NCBI GenBank assembly: GCA_016081115.2
Contig: JABTTQ020003017.1
Location: forward strand, 124,001 to 188,000
Direction of reading: 5' to 3'
Source of the DNA: Rehmannia glutinosa
Lineage: Eukaryota; Streptophyta; Magnoliopsida; Lamiales; Orobanchaceae
DNA: 64,000 nucleotides
Below, piece by piece: positions 11,843-22,730 of this stretch; the stretch's first letter is position 1; each line of letters opens with the position of its first letter. The position numbers and the translations under genes are program-made. Under the pieces are notes generated by a model. It saw only the letters and a list, made by a program, of their open reading frames with translations. It was not told the origin of the DNA and ran no database searches.

Positions 11843-13153
11843 TTACCAATTACGCCGTTTCCATGGGTTGTGTCTTTCCCATTGTTGATGATATCTTCCC
11901 ATTGAGAAGTCACTTTGTTGATGATGACTTCTTTGATTACTCCATCTCAAAGGTTGGTTACCTTTCCATTATTGATGGTTTCTTCTTCTTTGAAAATCAT
12001 CTTGTTGATGATGTCTTTGCCATTTCCAAGGATTGTGTTCTTCCCATTTTTGATTATACGCTCTTCTTGGAAATTGGTTTTGTTGAGAGTAGTTTCTCCT
12101 TCTTTGATCAAATGAAACGTTCATTTGATGTTTTCTTGGTGGCATGAATTTTCTCCGATTTTTGCTTTGCCGAGTACCTAATAACACATTATTTTGTGAT
12201 ACCCTTATGTGTTTGGGTCCTTTAGGATTAGCTTTGAGACTTTTAGGTCTCCAACAATATTTAGAGCTATTTCTAGCCCGACAAGAATTAGCCGTATGAC
12301 CCTTTTTGCCACAATAAAAACAAGTAATAATTCTAGGAGCATAATGATCAATATGCATAGTGACTTAATCCTTTTTCATATGATTAACAACATTAGGCTT
12401 ATGATCAAGTCCTTTATCACAATTATGAATATCAACAATATTGGACATTTTATTGGTACTTAAGTTGGATTTTAATAAATCCTTTTTCATGCAATCAATA
12501 TTCTCAACAAGAGTACTATTTTCTTTTTCAAGGTTTCTAACCTTGTCAAGTGTGGTGGTGTGAGCACATGATAGTGATTCATAAGAAGTAAATAAACTAT
12601 CCTTATCATTTTTCAAAATATTGAATTCCTTTTTCAAATTTTTGTATCTAACAAGTAAGCTTTGGAATTCATTTTGAAGTTCATCATAATCATTTTGTAA
12701 ATCACTATAATCATTTTGAATGACAATATCATAGGAAGTAGAGGGTTTAAGACATACCTCATTTTCTTCATTGATGCCCATAAAACAATATTCAACTTCT
12801 TCATAATTAGAAGTTGTAGGAGGCTTGTTCCTTAGATTTGAGAATGTATGATCTTGAGAAGTAGATGCTTTTGTTTGACTCCTTTCATTTGCAAATACTC
12901 CATAGATGGCTTCTAATTTTTGCCATACTTCATGTGCCGACTTTATTCCTACAATATGTTCATATTCTAGATTAGTAAATGAACAATACAAAATATTTAA
13001 AGCCTTACCGTTTAAGGAGATGATTTTCTTCTCTTCATCATTGAGCTTTTTGAAGCCTTTTGAGGTGTGTGGTGTATCTTTCGTCGGAATGGATTCTCCG
13101 TTAATGACGGTGTTCCAAAAGTCGAACCCGCAACCTTGTAGATAGCATTCCAT
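11843..13153 (-). pseudogene. copia-type gag with CCHC zinc knuckle
   Basis: One continuous minus-strand frame of 437 codons, 1311 nt, interrupted by two TAA stops (12365-12367 and 11969-11971). The first part (to about residue 90) matches the copia gag (UBN2-type) pattern, including LNGKALNILYCSF and SAHEVWQKLEAIYG. Next is a long coiled coil (about residues 135-230, rich in Leu, Asn, Lys and Glu heptads). A zinc knuckle CFYCGKKGHTANSC (C-x2-C-x4-H-x4-C) follows, then a basic tail with repeated HQQW/NPWK words ending in RRNW. Gag-like sequence continues upstream without an ATG (PPLFDSKNFNFWKER), so the true start is lost. Gag would form the particle and bind RNA; here it is disabled or needs readthrough. 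Confidence 0.8.
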
Positions 13154-13300
13154 TCTTTCTTTCCAAAAATTAAAATTTTTGGAATCAAATAGTGGTGGCT
13201 TGGTGGTGGAGGTCTTTGGATGGATGAGCTTCGTTCAGAGCCGACGATCGTTTCTCTTCACTCGCGATGTGAAACGAGCTTGCCAAAGAGTTTGGCTCGA

Positions 13301-13317
13301 TACCACTTGTAAGTCCA
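13301..13317 (-). other. Primer binding site (initiator tRNA-Met type)
   Basis: On the minus strand AGTGGTATCGAGCC follows the LTR end directly, matching the usual copia TGGTATC-A-GAGC primer site with one base missing. Confidence 0.75.
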
Positions 13318-14769
13318 AGCGGCTACGATAATCTAGAGGGGGTGAATAGATTATCTCCATCTTTCGATTTCGCCCTCTTTTTATACCCAAATGCTCAAAC
13401 AAAATAATCAAGGTGCGGAATGTAAACAACACACGTCGATTTAAAGATGTTCAACCCACCTAGGGCCTAATCCTCTACCACCCCAAAGATATCCAGGGAT
13501 GGATTTCGAAAAGAAAAAGAATTTTATTAATTACCAAAATTAATACAAATTCAACTTACAACACCTTGAAGAGCACCACACTCTTCTTCAACACCACCTT
13601 TGGAGATTACCACAATCTTCCTTCCACGCACCTTGTGAAGATTACCACAATCTTCAACCTTGAAGAATACCAAATTCTTCAACACCTCAATAAGAAGATT
13701 ACCACAATCTTCTTCACCTATCACCTAGATCATCCAAGTGTGTTCTTACCACAAGAACACTCACAAGGATATCTTGTGTTTGAATGATAACCAAAAATCA
13801 AGATTACAACTCAATAATGAATAATACAATTTGAGTGCAAGGTGTAATCAAGAATAGCCTAGACCTCAAAGATGTGAAAGTGATAAGCTAGGCAATTTTA
13901 CAACAAGAATAATAACAATGAAAGACCAAGTGTTTGCTTGAAGTGTATCTTGTTGTGTTGTATCTCAATTGTTGTTTTTGGTTGCTCCAAAACTTCTTCT
14001 ATTTATAGGAGATGATTGATCAAGCATAGGCTCCTCTTGGGGATTGGAAATCTACAGAAAAATACAATTAAAATCAAGAATATAGCTGTTAGAAATCAAT
14101 CCCACAATTTAAGGAAATGTGTCTGTTGTCAAACGGTCATATTTTTGCTGTCAATACACAGGGCGACCGGTCGCACAGAAATAAGAGAAAATGAGAACAC
14201 TTAGAAAATTACAACAGGGCGACCGGTCGACGTAGGCTTCGACCGGTCGACCCCTGTCTCAACCGGTCCCCCTTATCAAAAAATCAAAGAGGTTTTGTTC
14301 TGTTTCGAAATGAAACTTGCTACCGGCCGCCGCCGGGCGACGGCCGACGCCTAGAAGGGCGACCGGTCGACCTGCTTGTTTTTTTACTCCCGTCTCATTT
14401 TTTTTTCGAAAACATCTTCAGGTACGGGTTGCCCTAGAGTAATTTGCCAGGTCGACCACGAGACAGAAATGTTGTCCAATTTTTGTCGAAAATAAAACTC
14501 AAGAAATACTCCGAAAATTTAGTAAAAATATTTTAAACCAATCGGGAGTATTTAGACAACATTTAGAAATCTAGTTCAGGAGTAAAAAATCCATTGATGT
14601 AAAATCATTAAAAGTGTTGTCCATTATTATCAAACATAAACTAGGGGAAATACTCGGAAAATATTAAAACCATTTTAAATCATTTAGGAGTATTTGGACA
14701 ACCTTTAAAAACATTGTTTTGGTGACAAAATAAAATCATCAAAATTAAGATAAAAACATGTATCAAACA
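13318..14769 (-). repeat. 5' LTR of the pol-less retrotransposon
   Basis: 1452 bp, homologous end to end with 6934-8406. It differs by small indels and one missing hairpin unit. The palindromes are better preserved here: CGACCGGTCGAC-type sites at about 14161-14180, 14218-14262 and 14365-14376. Confidence 0.9.
14154..14460. repeat. Cluster of CGACCGGTCGAC palindromes in the LTR
   Basis: Five or more sites share the core GACCGGTC, several extended to GTCGACCGGTCGAC-like palindromes, within 300 bp of otherwise AT-rich LTR. The spacing and palindromic form suggest protein-binding sites or CG methylation targets; this is inference. Confidence 0.6.
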
Positions 14770-15740
14770 CAAATGAGGTAGGAGTCTCAGTGTAAGATGG
14801 TGTGGACTAATTTGAACTATTTATTTGCCAAACCAATGGATGAGATTATTTCGAATTTTTAATTATTTAGTTATTTATATCCATTCATTAATGGTATTTT
14901 TAGAACTTTCATTATTTGACAGTTTCTTTTATAAACGTAATTGTTCGCTTCCATGATTTAAGAGATTGGATATCTGATATGAAATTTCCCACTATTCAGT
15001 TATGTTATATATGCATCATATTGATTCTAAATATGTGATATGTTCCCTTCATGTATGCACCAAAATGAACATAATTATGCAATAAGTTTTCCACAATATA
15101 TGCATTGTATCAAGTATTATTCAATGACTAATTATGTATTGTGTTACAGTTATATATGCATCAAACAACAAATAATTATGCATCAAACTACGAATTGTCT
15201 CGTAATTATATATGCATCAAACAACAACTAACTATGTATTGCCTCATAATTATATATGCATCAAACAACAATTAACCTAACATTATCTCATTATTATCTC
15301 TGCATCAAATAAAATATGAATATATAGTATATTATAACCATGTATGAATTAAGCAAAAACTAATTGTGCAGTATCTGATAACTATCTATGTAGTATATTT
15401 ATTCTAAATATGCATTATAGTCACAATATTTATGTTTGTGTTAATGATATAACTATGAGAGAGAGAGAGAGAGAGAGATTTGATGGCGAATTTTATGGGA
15501 TTGATATATGTATGGAACATAACTGATATTGTTTGATTTTATTTCCATTTTTATCTACCCGTATTTAATGGTAAGGAGATTATATTTTATTGTAATTTTA
15601 CAGTATTACCCTTTTTGTGATTAAATTAAATATTTAATCTAATTTTATTCATTTTAATCTCAGCCATCTATTATTTGATGGGAGCGGTTGTGATTAGTCC
15701 TTGTGGTCTCACGGTAAGGGGACTATCTCACGAGATCTTA

Positions 15741-15782
<42 letters not shown>
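14770..15782. mobile_element. (TA)n-bounded inverted-repeat element, copy 2 (interrupted)
   Basis: Its left end is at 6906-6933 (TATATATATTGGGATTGGAT), split off by the LTR element. The body resumes here with GAGGTAGGAGTCTCAGTG. The right arm (GTGGTCTCACGGTAAGG, CTATCTCACGAGATC, (AT)n) is its inverted partner. The interior (15000-15420) is a minisatellite of ATATATGCATCAAACAAC-type units, followed by a (GA)n run at 15456-15478. Confidence 0.55.
15744..15782. repeat. (TA)n microsatellite at an element junction
   Basis: A pure run of alternating AT of about 38 bp forms the border between two inverted-repeat elements. Confidence 0.9.
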
Positions 15783-15785
<3 letters not shown>

Positions 15786-17042
15786 AGAAGGTTATATGAG
15801 ACCACCTCATAGGGTGAGTCCATAGGGACCAATCCTAGCCACATATTTATGTTTTTCAAGGGCTGCGATTTAAGAGTTTAAATTGCAGATTATAAAATGT
15901 TAATTAAACAAAGGGGTAAATTAGTCATCCTCCAACATAGTCCAATACTAACAGGATTCTGATATCACGCAATCCTTCCAAATCTCGTAGCAAATTCAAC
16001 GTGAGCAATCCTCCTCCTTGTTCTTCCACGCACTACTGTGAAAATCCTTCCTCCTTCTTCTTCAATGCACTACTGTGTGAAAAGAGTTGCCGACAATTCG
16101 CCATAGTTGCTAGAGCCCGGCTACAGTTCGAAGGTTGCTTATGAAGATGTAATTTGTTGCTTTTATAGATGTGTCATGGTGCTTTTATATACCATTAACT
16201 ACATAAGTAAGTCATAACTCATAAGCAACAAACTCATACTACATAAGCAACAAGCCTATACTACATAAGCAACGAATATATACTACGTATGCACCACATA
16301 TACATTAACTACATAAGAAAATCATAGCAACAAACCCATACTACATAAGCAATAAGCCTATATTATATAAGCAACGAATATACACTGCGTATGCACCATG
16401 GATACATTAACTATATAAACAAGTCATAAACAAACTCATACTACATAAGCAACAAGCCTATACTACATAAGCAACTAATATACTCTATGTATGCAGCACA
16501 TATATATTAACTACATAAGCAAATCATAAGCAGCAAACCCATACTACATAAGCAACGAATATTCACTACATATGCAACACAAATACATTAACTACATAAG
16601 CAAGTAATAAGCAACATCCATATACTACATAAGCAACAAATATACATTACATATGCAACACAAATATGATTAAATTGCACATACAATATGGTTATACTAC
16701 TCATGCAATATGATTATATTACATAAGCAGTTAACAACAGAATACGCTGGAGAAAGAAAACGTGAATATGAGGGATATAGGTTACTCAAAAACTGAAAGC
16801 ACGTGTCGTGTGAAAGGAGAAAGGAAATTGAACGTGATTGATATCCCATCAAATATCAATAACTGATTTTATATTGTAAAATGATCACCCTACCCGTCTT
16901 AGTTGTTGAAACAAAAAAAATAAATATAAACCCCCCCTAAAAAAATCTGGACCACCAAAAAATATTAATATATGGTTAGGATTGGGTCTTATGACTTACC
17001 CCAAATGGGAAGACCCATTGGATCTATATCTTATATATATAA
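15783..17042. mobile_element. (TA)n-bounded inverted-repeat element, copy 3
   Basis: Left arm GGGAGAAGGTTATATGAGACC, then GGGACCAATCCTAGCCA. The right arm is the inverted TGGTTAGGATTGGGTCTTATG, then CCATTGGATCTATATC and (AT)n. The arms are about 75 bp and diverged. Inside are a short GC-richer stretch (15960-16130) and a minisatellite. No transposase. Confidence 0.6.
16150..16740. repeat. Minisatellite of ACTACATAAGCAACAA-type units
   Basis: About 20 short words of the form ACTACATAAGCAAC and TACGTATGCACCAC alternate in higher-order blocks of roughly 100-120 bp. The word theme (TATGCA/ATAAGCA) is shared with the minisatellites at 5677-6340 and 15000-15420, although the units differ. Confidence 0.8.
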
Positions 17043-17673
17043 TGAAACACAAATTTGAATGGACTATACACGATAAAAAAGTACAGAATGTCTTTATTCG
17101 AGAGTATTTTTCTTTTTTCAATCAAATGAATTTCATTCATTAATCAGAATAAACAAATATGTTGGACAAACAACTCTAACTGATCCGTAAAATCAGAATA
17201 TCGCGATGAATGAGTTGGACAAAACCACGTACCAAAAAAATTGATTTCACTTCTTTCATGTATCGTCTGATAATGCTTATCTGAATCTTCTAAACAAAAC
17301 CTCATACATATATGCATATATATGGGACAAATTTATTTGCTTAATTTGAAAAAAAAAAAAAAACCACCTATTGGGGACAAATAAAAATCACTTGTTGGGA
17401 ATATATAGAAATCACACATTGGTGACATATTTATTCATGAAGAGACTAAAAATATTTACAATTACTTCCCCCATTCGCCATAGAGGAAGAAGATAGAAAA
17501 AGATGAAGACTATTCTATGGAGCTTTGTGTACATATTTATCTCATGTACATAAAATACGAGGAAAGTATATAAAAAATATATAAGAAAATATAAATGCTC
17601 CCAATTTTAAATAAAATTCTTCCATTATATACACATGTATCAACTCTAGGGTGCTAGTTGCCTAGTAATACTG
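17043..17673. other. Intergenic, no gene seen
   Basis: AT-rich sequence with short homopolymers; nothing recognised. Confidence 0.5.
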
Positions 17674-17681
17674 GTGATGAA

Positions 17682-18393
17682 TATGGGTGGCCAAATGAAC
17701 CGAAATCAGGTTTTAAATTGGTACAAGAACCGTGGTCAACATCGTTAGCTGGAGTCAGGTTCTAAAATCGGAATCGGAACCGTGTAGGCAATTTTGGTTC
17801 CACAGTTCCGGTTTCGGTTCCTTAGTCTAAAAAACCGTGGAAACAACGTTTTTAAGGTTAAAACCAAAGATTTTATTTTTGTGGATAAATATGATAGAAC
17901 AAATGTTAAATATTTAGTATGAGATTTTATATTCGCAACCGCATGAAACACATAAACTAAATATTGTAAGTGAGCCACATGAATTTTGATTCTTTTATAT
18001 CTTAAGAAGATACACAAGCAACTTAATATTATCATTTTTATTAAGTCTAAAAATTAATATTATTATAAATATTAAATCTAGTTTCTCTTAATATTAATAT
18101 TGATATTAAGTTTAAAATTTAATTTATTATGCATATTATGTCTAATTTCTTTTATGTTTTGCCTTTTTTCTTTTATTTTATAACTAAATTTGATAAATCA
18201 TTTTAGAAAAAAAATTTAACAAAAAAAGGTTCGGGTTTAAACTGGAATCGGAATTGTGAGCTTTCAGTTCTAGTTCTGGCTCCGATTCATCATATGGAGG
18301 AATCGGAACTAGAACCGGTGGTTTTGTAACCGTGGCCACTTAAATGAGAAATTGGAACTGGAATCGGCGGTTTCGGAACCGTGACCACCTCTA
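17682..18393. mobile_element. hAT-type non-autonomous element (712 bp)
   Basis: Flanked by GTGATGAA (17674-17681) and GTGATGAC (18394-18401), an 8-bp target duplication with one mismatch. The ends TATGGGTGGCC and ACCACCTCTA are imperfect TIRs. Subterminal regions are crowded with GGAACCG/CGGTTCC and GGAATCG motifs in both orientations, as expected for hAT transposase binding. No coding sequence. Confidence 0.75.
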
Positions 18394-18468
18394 GTGATGA
18401 CCTTTTATATTTGTATAATATTATGCCAAAATATTATTGTTTGTGTATGTTGAATGAAAGGTTTTCAA

Positions 18469-18886
18469 ACAGGTGGCTTAGTCCACGGCCACCACCACAG
18501 CAATTGTGGGATGGAGGTCGGGGTTCAAATCCCCGCTCCATCAAATTGTTTGTGGGGTGGAGGTCGGGGTTCATATCCCTTCTCCATCAAATTGCTCCGG
18601 GGCATATGCGGTAGTGAAGATTTGGTGGGAACTCATCTTGAATAGCATCCGTGTGTGTTCGATTCGGGGAGAGATCGTTATTAGTAGATTGGGGTCGAAC
18701 ATAATTGTTCTCTTTACTTGGGAGGATCGGTTGTACGCCGCCAGACCCCGTCGAACACTAGCCGGTGCGTGCACATCCCGCGGTTTACCAGCAGCGCTAA
18801 AGAATGAGGAAATGGGTTTGTTGTCCTCAAAAGATAGTCGGCAGTTCTGGCGCAGGTTCGAGCTTATCAAAAAAAAAAAAAAAAAA
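18469..18886 (+). mobile_element. SINE with poly(A) tail and 15-bp target duplication
   Basis: ATGAAAGGTTTTCAA (18454-18468) and ATGAAAGCTTTTCAA (18886-18900) flank the element, with one mismatch. The head carries tRNA-like promoter words (TGGCTTAGTCC; box B GGTTCAAATCC), and a pure A run ends it (18869-18886). The box B segment is present twice (about 18510-18552 and 18556-18594, each with GGAGGTCGGGGTTCA). The body ends in a GC-rich 3' region. It has no coding role. Confidence 0.75.
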
Positions 18887-18900
18887 TGAAAGCTTTTCAA

Positions 18901-19737
18901 CATAGGTGTGGGCTTTTCAGTTTGTGTCAGAATTTTGATGACTTTGATGATACCAAAAGCAGCACTTTGCATTGGGCAACATAGGTTCTGGTGCCCGGAA
19001 TTTGTGGGGGGTGAGTGGTGTGGGGTGGGGTTGGACCCTTTTTAAGGTTTCGAGGATGGAATTAGATACAGCTCTATTTCCATTTAATTTACGAAGTTGG
19101 TACAAAAATCTATATATTTTTAGTATTTGGAAAAGCAAATTGTCTAATTTAAAAAAGAAAAAGAAAAAATCTGAATGGTAGATACTGGTAATATTAGTAA
19201 GACAAAGACTATAGCAACAATCACATGTATCGTCAATAATATTCTATAAATCAATATATACATGCATTTGGAAAAGAATCTAATAACACATTTTAATACT
19301 TCTCCTAGACGAGTATTAATTTTTTTTGTTAGCATTTCTTTCATTTCATTAACTAAATTAATTAAACTATTAAGTTGACTAAATTTGGGGCCTTAGGCAT
19401 ACGCCACTAATTTTTTGGGTCTTAGTCAGCCACCTCAATGGACTAGATGTATTAACTAGTAAGTGTGAAATATTAGAATTGTTTGATTATGAAATTTTGA
19501 TAAGTGATTTTGCAACTCAAAATACTAGAAAATTAATATAATGATTAATATTACATTATGCTAGCCCCTTCTAAAAACTTTGCCGAAGACCTCAAAATCT
19601 CTAGGCACGTACCTGGTGTTCCATTTTATAGAATATAAATTCAGCAGCATATTGACATGGCTACATCAAGATATCATGAGCACCTGGAAACGACCAAAAT
19701 ACGACAAGTATCGATTGTTAAAACGCTGAACAACAAA
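18901..19737. other. Intergenic, no gene seen
   Basis: No supported feature. The sequence is AT-rich with scattered homopolymers. Confidence 0.45.
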
Positions 19738-20252
19738 TGGTGACCTCCCTCGTCGGATATGGTGAAAATTAACTCGGACGCATCTATTTGAGAAGGTGAA
19801 GGAACGGGCATCGGGGTAATTTTAAGGGATAGTAGAGGTCAAGCCATCACCACACTCATGCAACGGTATGAGGCTTAATTCACGGTAGATGTTGCGGAAG
19901 CAATCTCCTGTCGGGAAGGGATAAAACTCGCCATTAGCCTGGGGTTGAAGAAGGTGGTCATTGAAACGGACAATTTGCAGCTATTCCATCGACTTCCTAA
20001 TCCGAAGGATGATTTTTCATATTTCGGGTCTATTGTTTCTGAAGTTCTAGTTTATTTTTCAGTTTTTAAGTCTATTTGTCCTAGTTTCGTGAGAAGGTTG
20101 GGAAACACTATTGTGCACCACCTTTAACGGTTTTCATTTTCTGTTAGTAGTCCTGATCCGGTGATCGGAGATGTCCCGAATCACTTGATTGACATGGTTG
20201 CTTTGGATATGTTTCCATAATTAATATATTGCTTGGTTCTCAAAAAAAAAAA
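19738..20252 (+). pseudogene. 3' end of a LINE: RNase H-like (RVT_3) domain remnant
   Basis: One plus-strand frame from TGG at 19738 to TAA near 20218 gives a typical plant LINE C-terminal RNase H. It shows W-x-PP, VKINSDAS, GTGIGVILRDSRG, AEAISCREG, VVIETDN and a GNTIVHHL-like helix. The catalytic acidic residues (Asp of NSDA, Glu of AEA, Asp of ETDN) are present. The frame is broken by TGA at 19741 and after DASI, TAA after RYEA and TAA after VHHL. An A run at 20242-20252 follows, as expected for a target-primed 5'-truncated insertion. The domain would remove RNA from hybrid duplexes; this copy is dead. Confidence 0.75.
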
Positions 20253-20792
20253 GTAATAGATATTACTTATTATATATAAAAACTGACTATACACATATAT
20301 ATACATCCAAGTGTAGTATGCATTCTGTATTTTTTTAGGGAAAAATGGAAAATTGAATGTCTTGAGAAGGGAGGAAATGAAATTCGAACCCCGGAATTGA
20401 TTGTCAAGTAACACTGTCTATGGCCACTAGAATTACATCTTAATAGCATTCTGCTTTTGCAAAACAATAACAATTTCGGTGAAACGACGCCTACTACTAA
20501 TGTTGTTAACTAGAGTGTGGAACTCAAAAAAAAAAATATTTTGTTATGTCAACAAGGGTAATATGTTTTTAAGCCCTTTCCAATTTCCATTAAATGTCAA
20601 AATTAAGATTTTAATATTAATATTAATAATTTTAGGTCCAAAACTCATTAAGTGTTAATTGAGGGAAAATGCTAACTGCAAAAGATTTCCCACCGATCTA
20701 GTATCTGACAAGAAAATAAAGTTTTGAAAAAACCAAGTTTAATTAAAGGACGAAAAATCAATATTGCAGAATAACGAAAAGATAAAAAAAAG
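20253..20792. other. Intergenic, no gene seen
   Basis: AT-rich. A box-B-like GGGTTCGAA on the minus strand near 20380-20395 hints at a decayed SINE but has no convincing box A. Confidence 0.4.
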
Positions 20793-22730
20793 GGAAAAAT
20801 GCAAAAATGGTCTTGTAACTTTAAAATTGTCGCAATTTAGTCCTCAAATCACCGGAGCAACAAAATCCGGTGAAAAAAAGCATGTGAGGGGCACATGGCC
20901 CGTTGTAAGGCTGAGTTGGACCCATCCTAGTCCATAAGAACCATTTTTTTTATCTGATTGTGCAAAATTGGTTCTGTAACTTATTTTAACTTTTAAAAAA
21001 AGGAAAAAAAAAACAATAAACCAAATTGGCAAAATTGGTCCTGTAACTTTTTTTTTTTTGAGCAAAAATTGGTCCTGTAACTTATTTTAACTCTTAAAAA
21101 AAAATTATTTTGCTCAATTTAAAATTTATTCATGTTATAAATTTATTCTAAAATCTAAAAATTAAATATAAAAACTATAATAATTAGTTTTAAAAACAGT
21201 AAAAAAATCGAAACCACAATGAAAATTGTTAAAAAATTAAATATGAAAATTAATTACACATTTTTAAACATTTATTTTTTAAAAAAATATTCTAAAATTC
21301 TCAATTAAAAAAATCAATATTATTTTCAAAAAGTTGTTTTCAAAACTAAACGATGTTTTAAAAATCTGAAAAGTTGTATTAAAAATCTTCCAATTACTTA
21401 AAATATTAAAAATAAACTCAATATAAAATAAAAAATTTGGAAAATATTTTAAAATATGAAAATTTGTCTAAAAATCTGAAAAATGGATTAAAACTAAAAA
21501 CTATTGAAGACTTTTGAAATATTTTACCAAAACATCTGAATTTATTTATAAAATCCAAAAAACGTAAAAAATAGCAATTTCTTACAAAATAAAATTCTTT
21601 TAGGAAACCTAAAAATTAAAGAATATATTGAAATTTATTTTTAAATATCCAGTATTTGTTTAAATCGGAATTTTTTAACAATTTTCAAAATTTTAAAAAG
21701 AGTTTTGATTTTTGTTTTGGGAATTTAAAATATTTTAAATAAATGATGATTTTTTAGAAGATGATTTACAGTTTTTTCAACAATTTCCATATTTTATTTT
21801 ATAATTTTTGGATTTTAAAATAATTTTTATTTATAGTTTTTTTAATTTTATTTTAGAATAATTTCGATTTATAGTTTTGATTTTTTGGTAAAATAATTTT
21901 TGGATTTAAAAACAATATATATTTTTAGGTAAAATATTTCAAAAGTCTTCAATAGTTTTCAGTTTAATCCATTTTTCAGATATTTAGACAAATTTCAATA
22001 TTTTAAATAATTTTTCAGATTTTTTATTTTATATGAATTCATTTTTAATATTTGAAGTAATTGGCAGGTTTTTAAAAGAACTTTTAGTTTTTTTTTTTTA
22101 AAAAACAAAATAAGACTTTTAAAACATCGTTTAATTTTAAAAACAACTTTTTGAAAACTATTTAAGTATTTTTATTTAGACTTTTAAGATATTTTAAATA
22201 AATTTTAAATATTTAAAAAATGTATTTAATTTCATATTTAATTTTTTTTAACTATTTTCATTATAATTTTGATTTTTTTATTGTTTTTAGTTTTTTAAAC
22301 AAATTATTATAGTTTTTATATTTTAATTTTTATATTTTAAAATAAATTTAATCACATTAATAAATTTCAAATTGAGCAGAATAAAAACGTTTTTTAAAGA
22401 GTTAAAATAAGTTTTTTGCGGATTTGGTATATTGGTTTTAATTTTTTATTTTTTGTTTTTTTAATAGCTAGTTAAAATAAGTTACATGACAAATTTTGCT
22501 CAATGAGATGGAAAAATGGGTCCATGTGGACTAGGACGGGTCCAAATTAGCCTTACAACAGGTCATGTGCCCCTCACGTGCTTGTTTTTCGCCGAATTTT
22601 GTTGCTCCGGTGATTTGAGGACTAAAATTACGATAATTTTAAAGTTATAGGACTAAATTCGTCAATGCAAATAGGACAGGACTAAAATTGCCAACTAGAT
22701 AAAGTTATGGGACTATTTTTGCATTTTTCC
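20793..22730. mobile_element. 1.94-kb foldback element (near-complete palindrome)
   Basis: The ends GGAAAAATGCAAAAATGG and CTATTTTTGCATTTTTCC are inverted. The outer about 150 bp is well conserved (shared CCTCAAATCACCGGAGCAAC and TGTGAGGGGCACATG-like words). Inverted similarity continues into the AT-rich centre: 21484-21535 pairs with 21925-21980 (TGAAGACTTTTGAAATATTTTACC). Each arm is close to 900 bp, and the loop lies near 21.7 kb. The right arm has about 55 bp of extra sequence near its end. No coding sequence. The flanks are A-rich, so a target duplication cannot be judged. Long-arm MULE or foldback type. Confidence 0.8.

Larger units (their letters stand above)
6934..14769 (-). mobile_element. 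Complete LTR retrotransposon, copia/Sirevirus-like, lacking pol
   Basis: The element is flanked by a perfect 5-bp duplication, CAAAT, at 6929-6933 and 14770-14774. Its LTRs (6934-8406 and 13318-14769) begin TG and end CA. A primer binding site complementary to initiator tRNA-Met (TGGTATCGAGCC on the minus strand) adjoins the right LTR, so the element reads right to left. The order is LTR, PBS, copia gag (11843-13153), a gap without coding sequence, an extra downstream gene (9653-10988), a noncoding stretch, a polypurine tract and LTR. I found no protease, integrase, reverse transcriptase or RNase H anywhere inside, so it should be non-autonomous. It splits the second (TA)n-bounded element. 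Confidence 0.9.

Noticed and set aside
15000..16740. CRISPR-like regularly spaced repeats
   Set aside because: Units are degenerate minisatellite words without unique spacers, in a plant nuclear context.
5394..17042. Helitron origin for the (TA)n-bounded elements
   Set aside because: They have inverted termini; no 5' TC / 3' CTRR hairpin end could be identified.
18506..18889. 127-codon open frame
   Set aside because: Lies wholly in a SINE and ends in its poly(A) tail.
20360..20450. Possible SINE on the minus strand
   Set aside because: Only a box-B-like word was found; no box A, tail or duplication.
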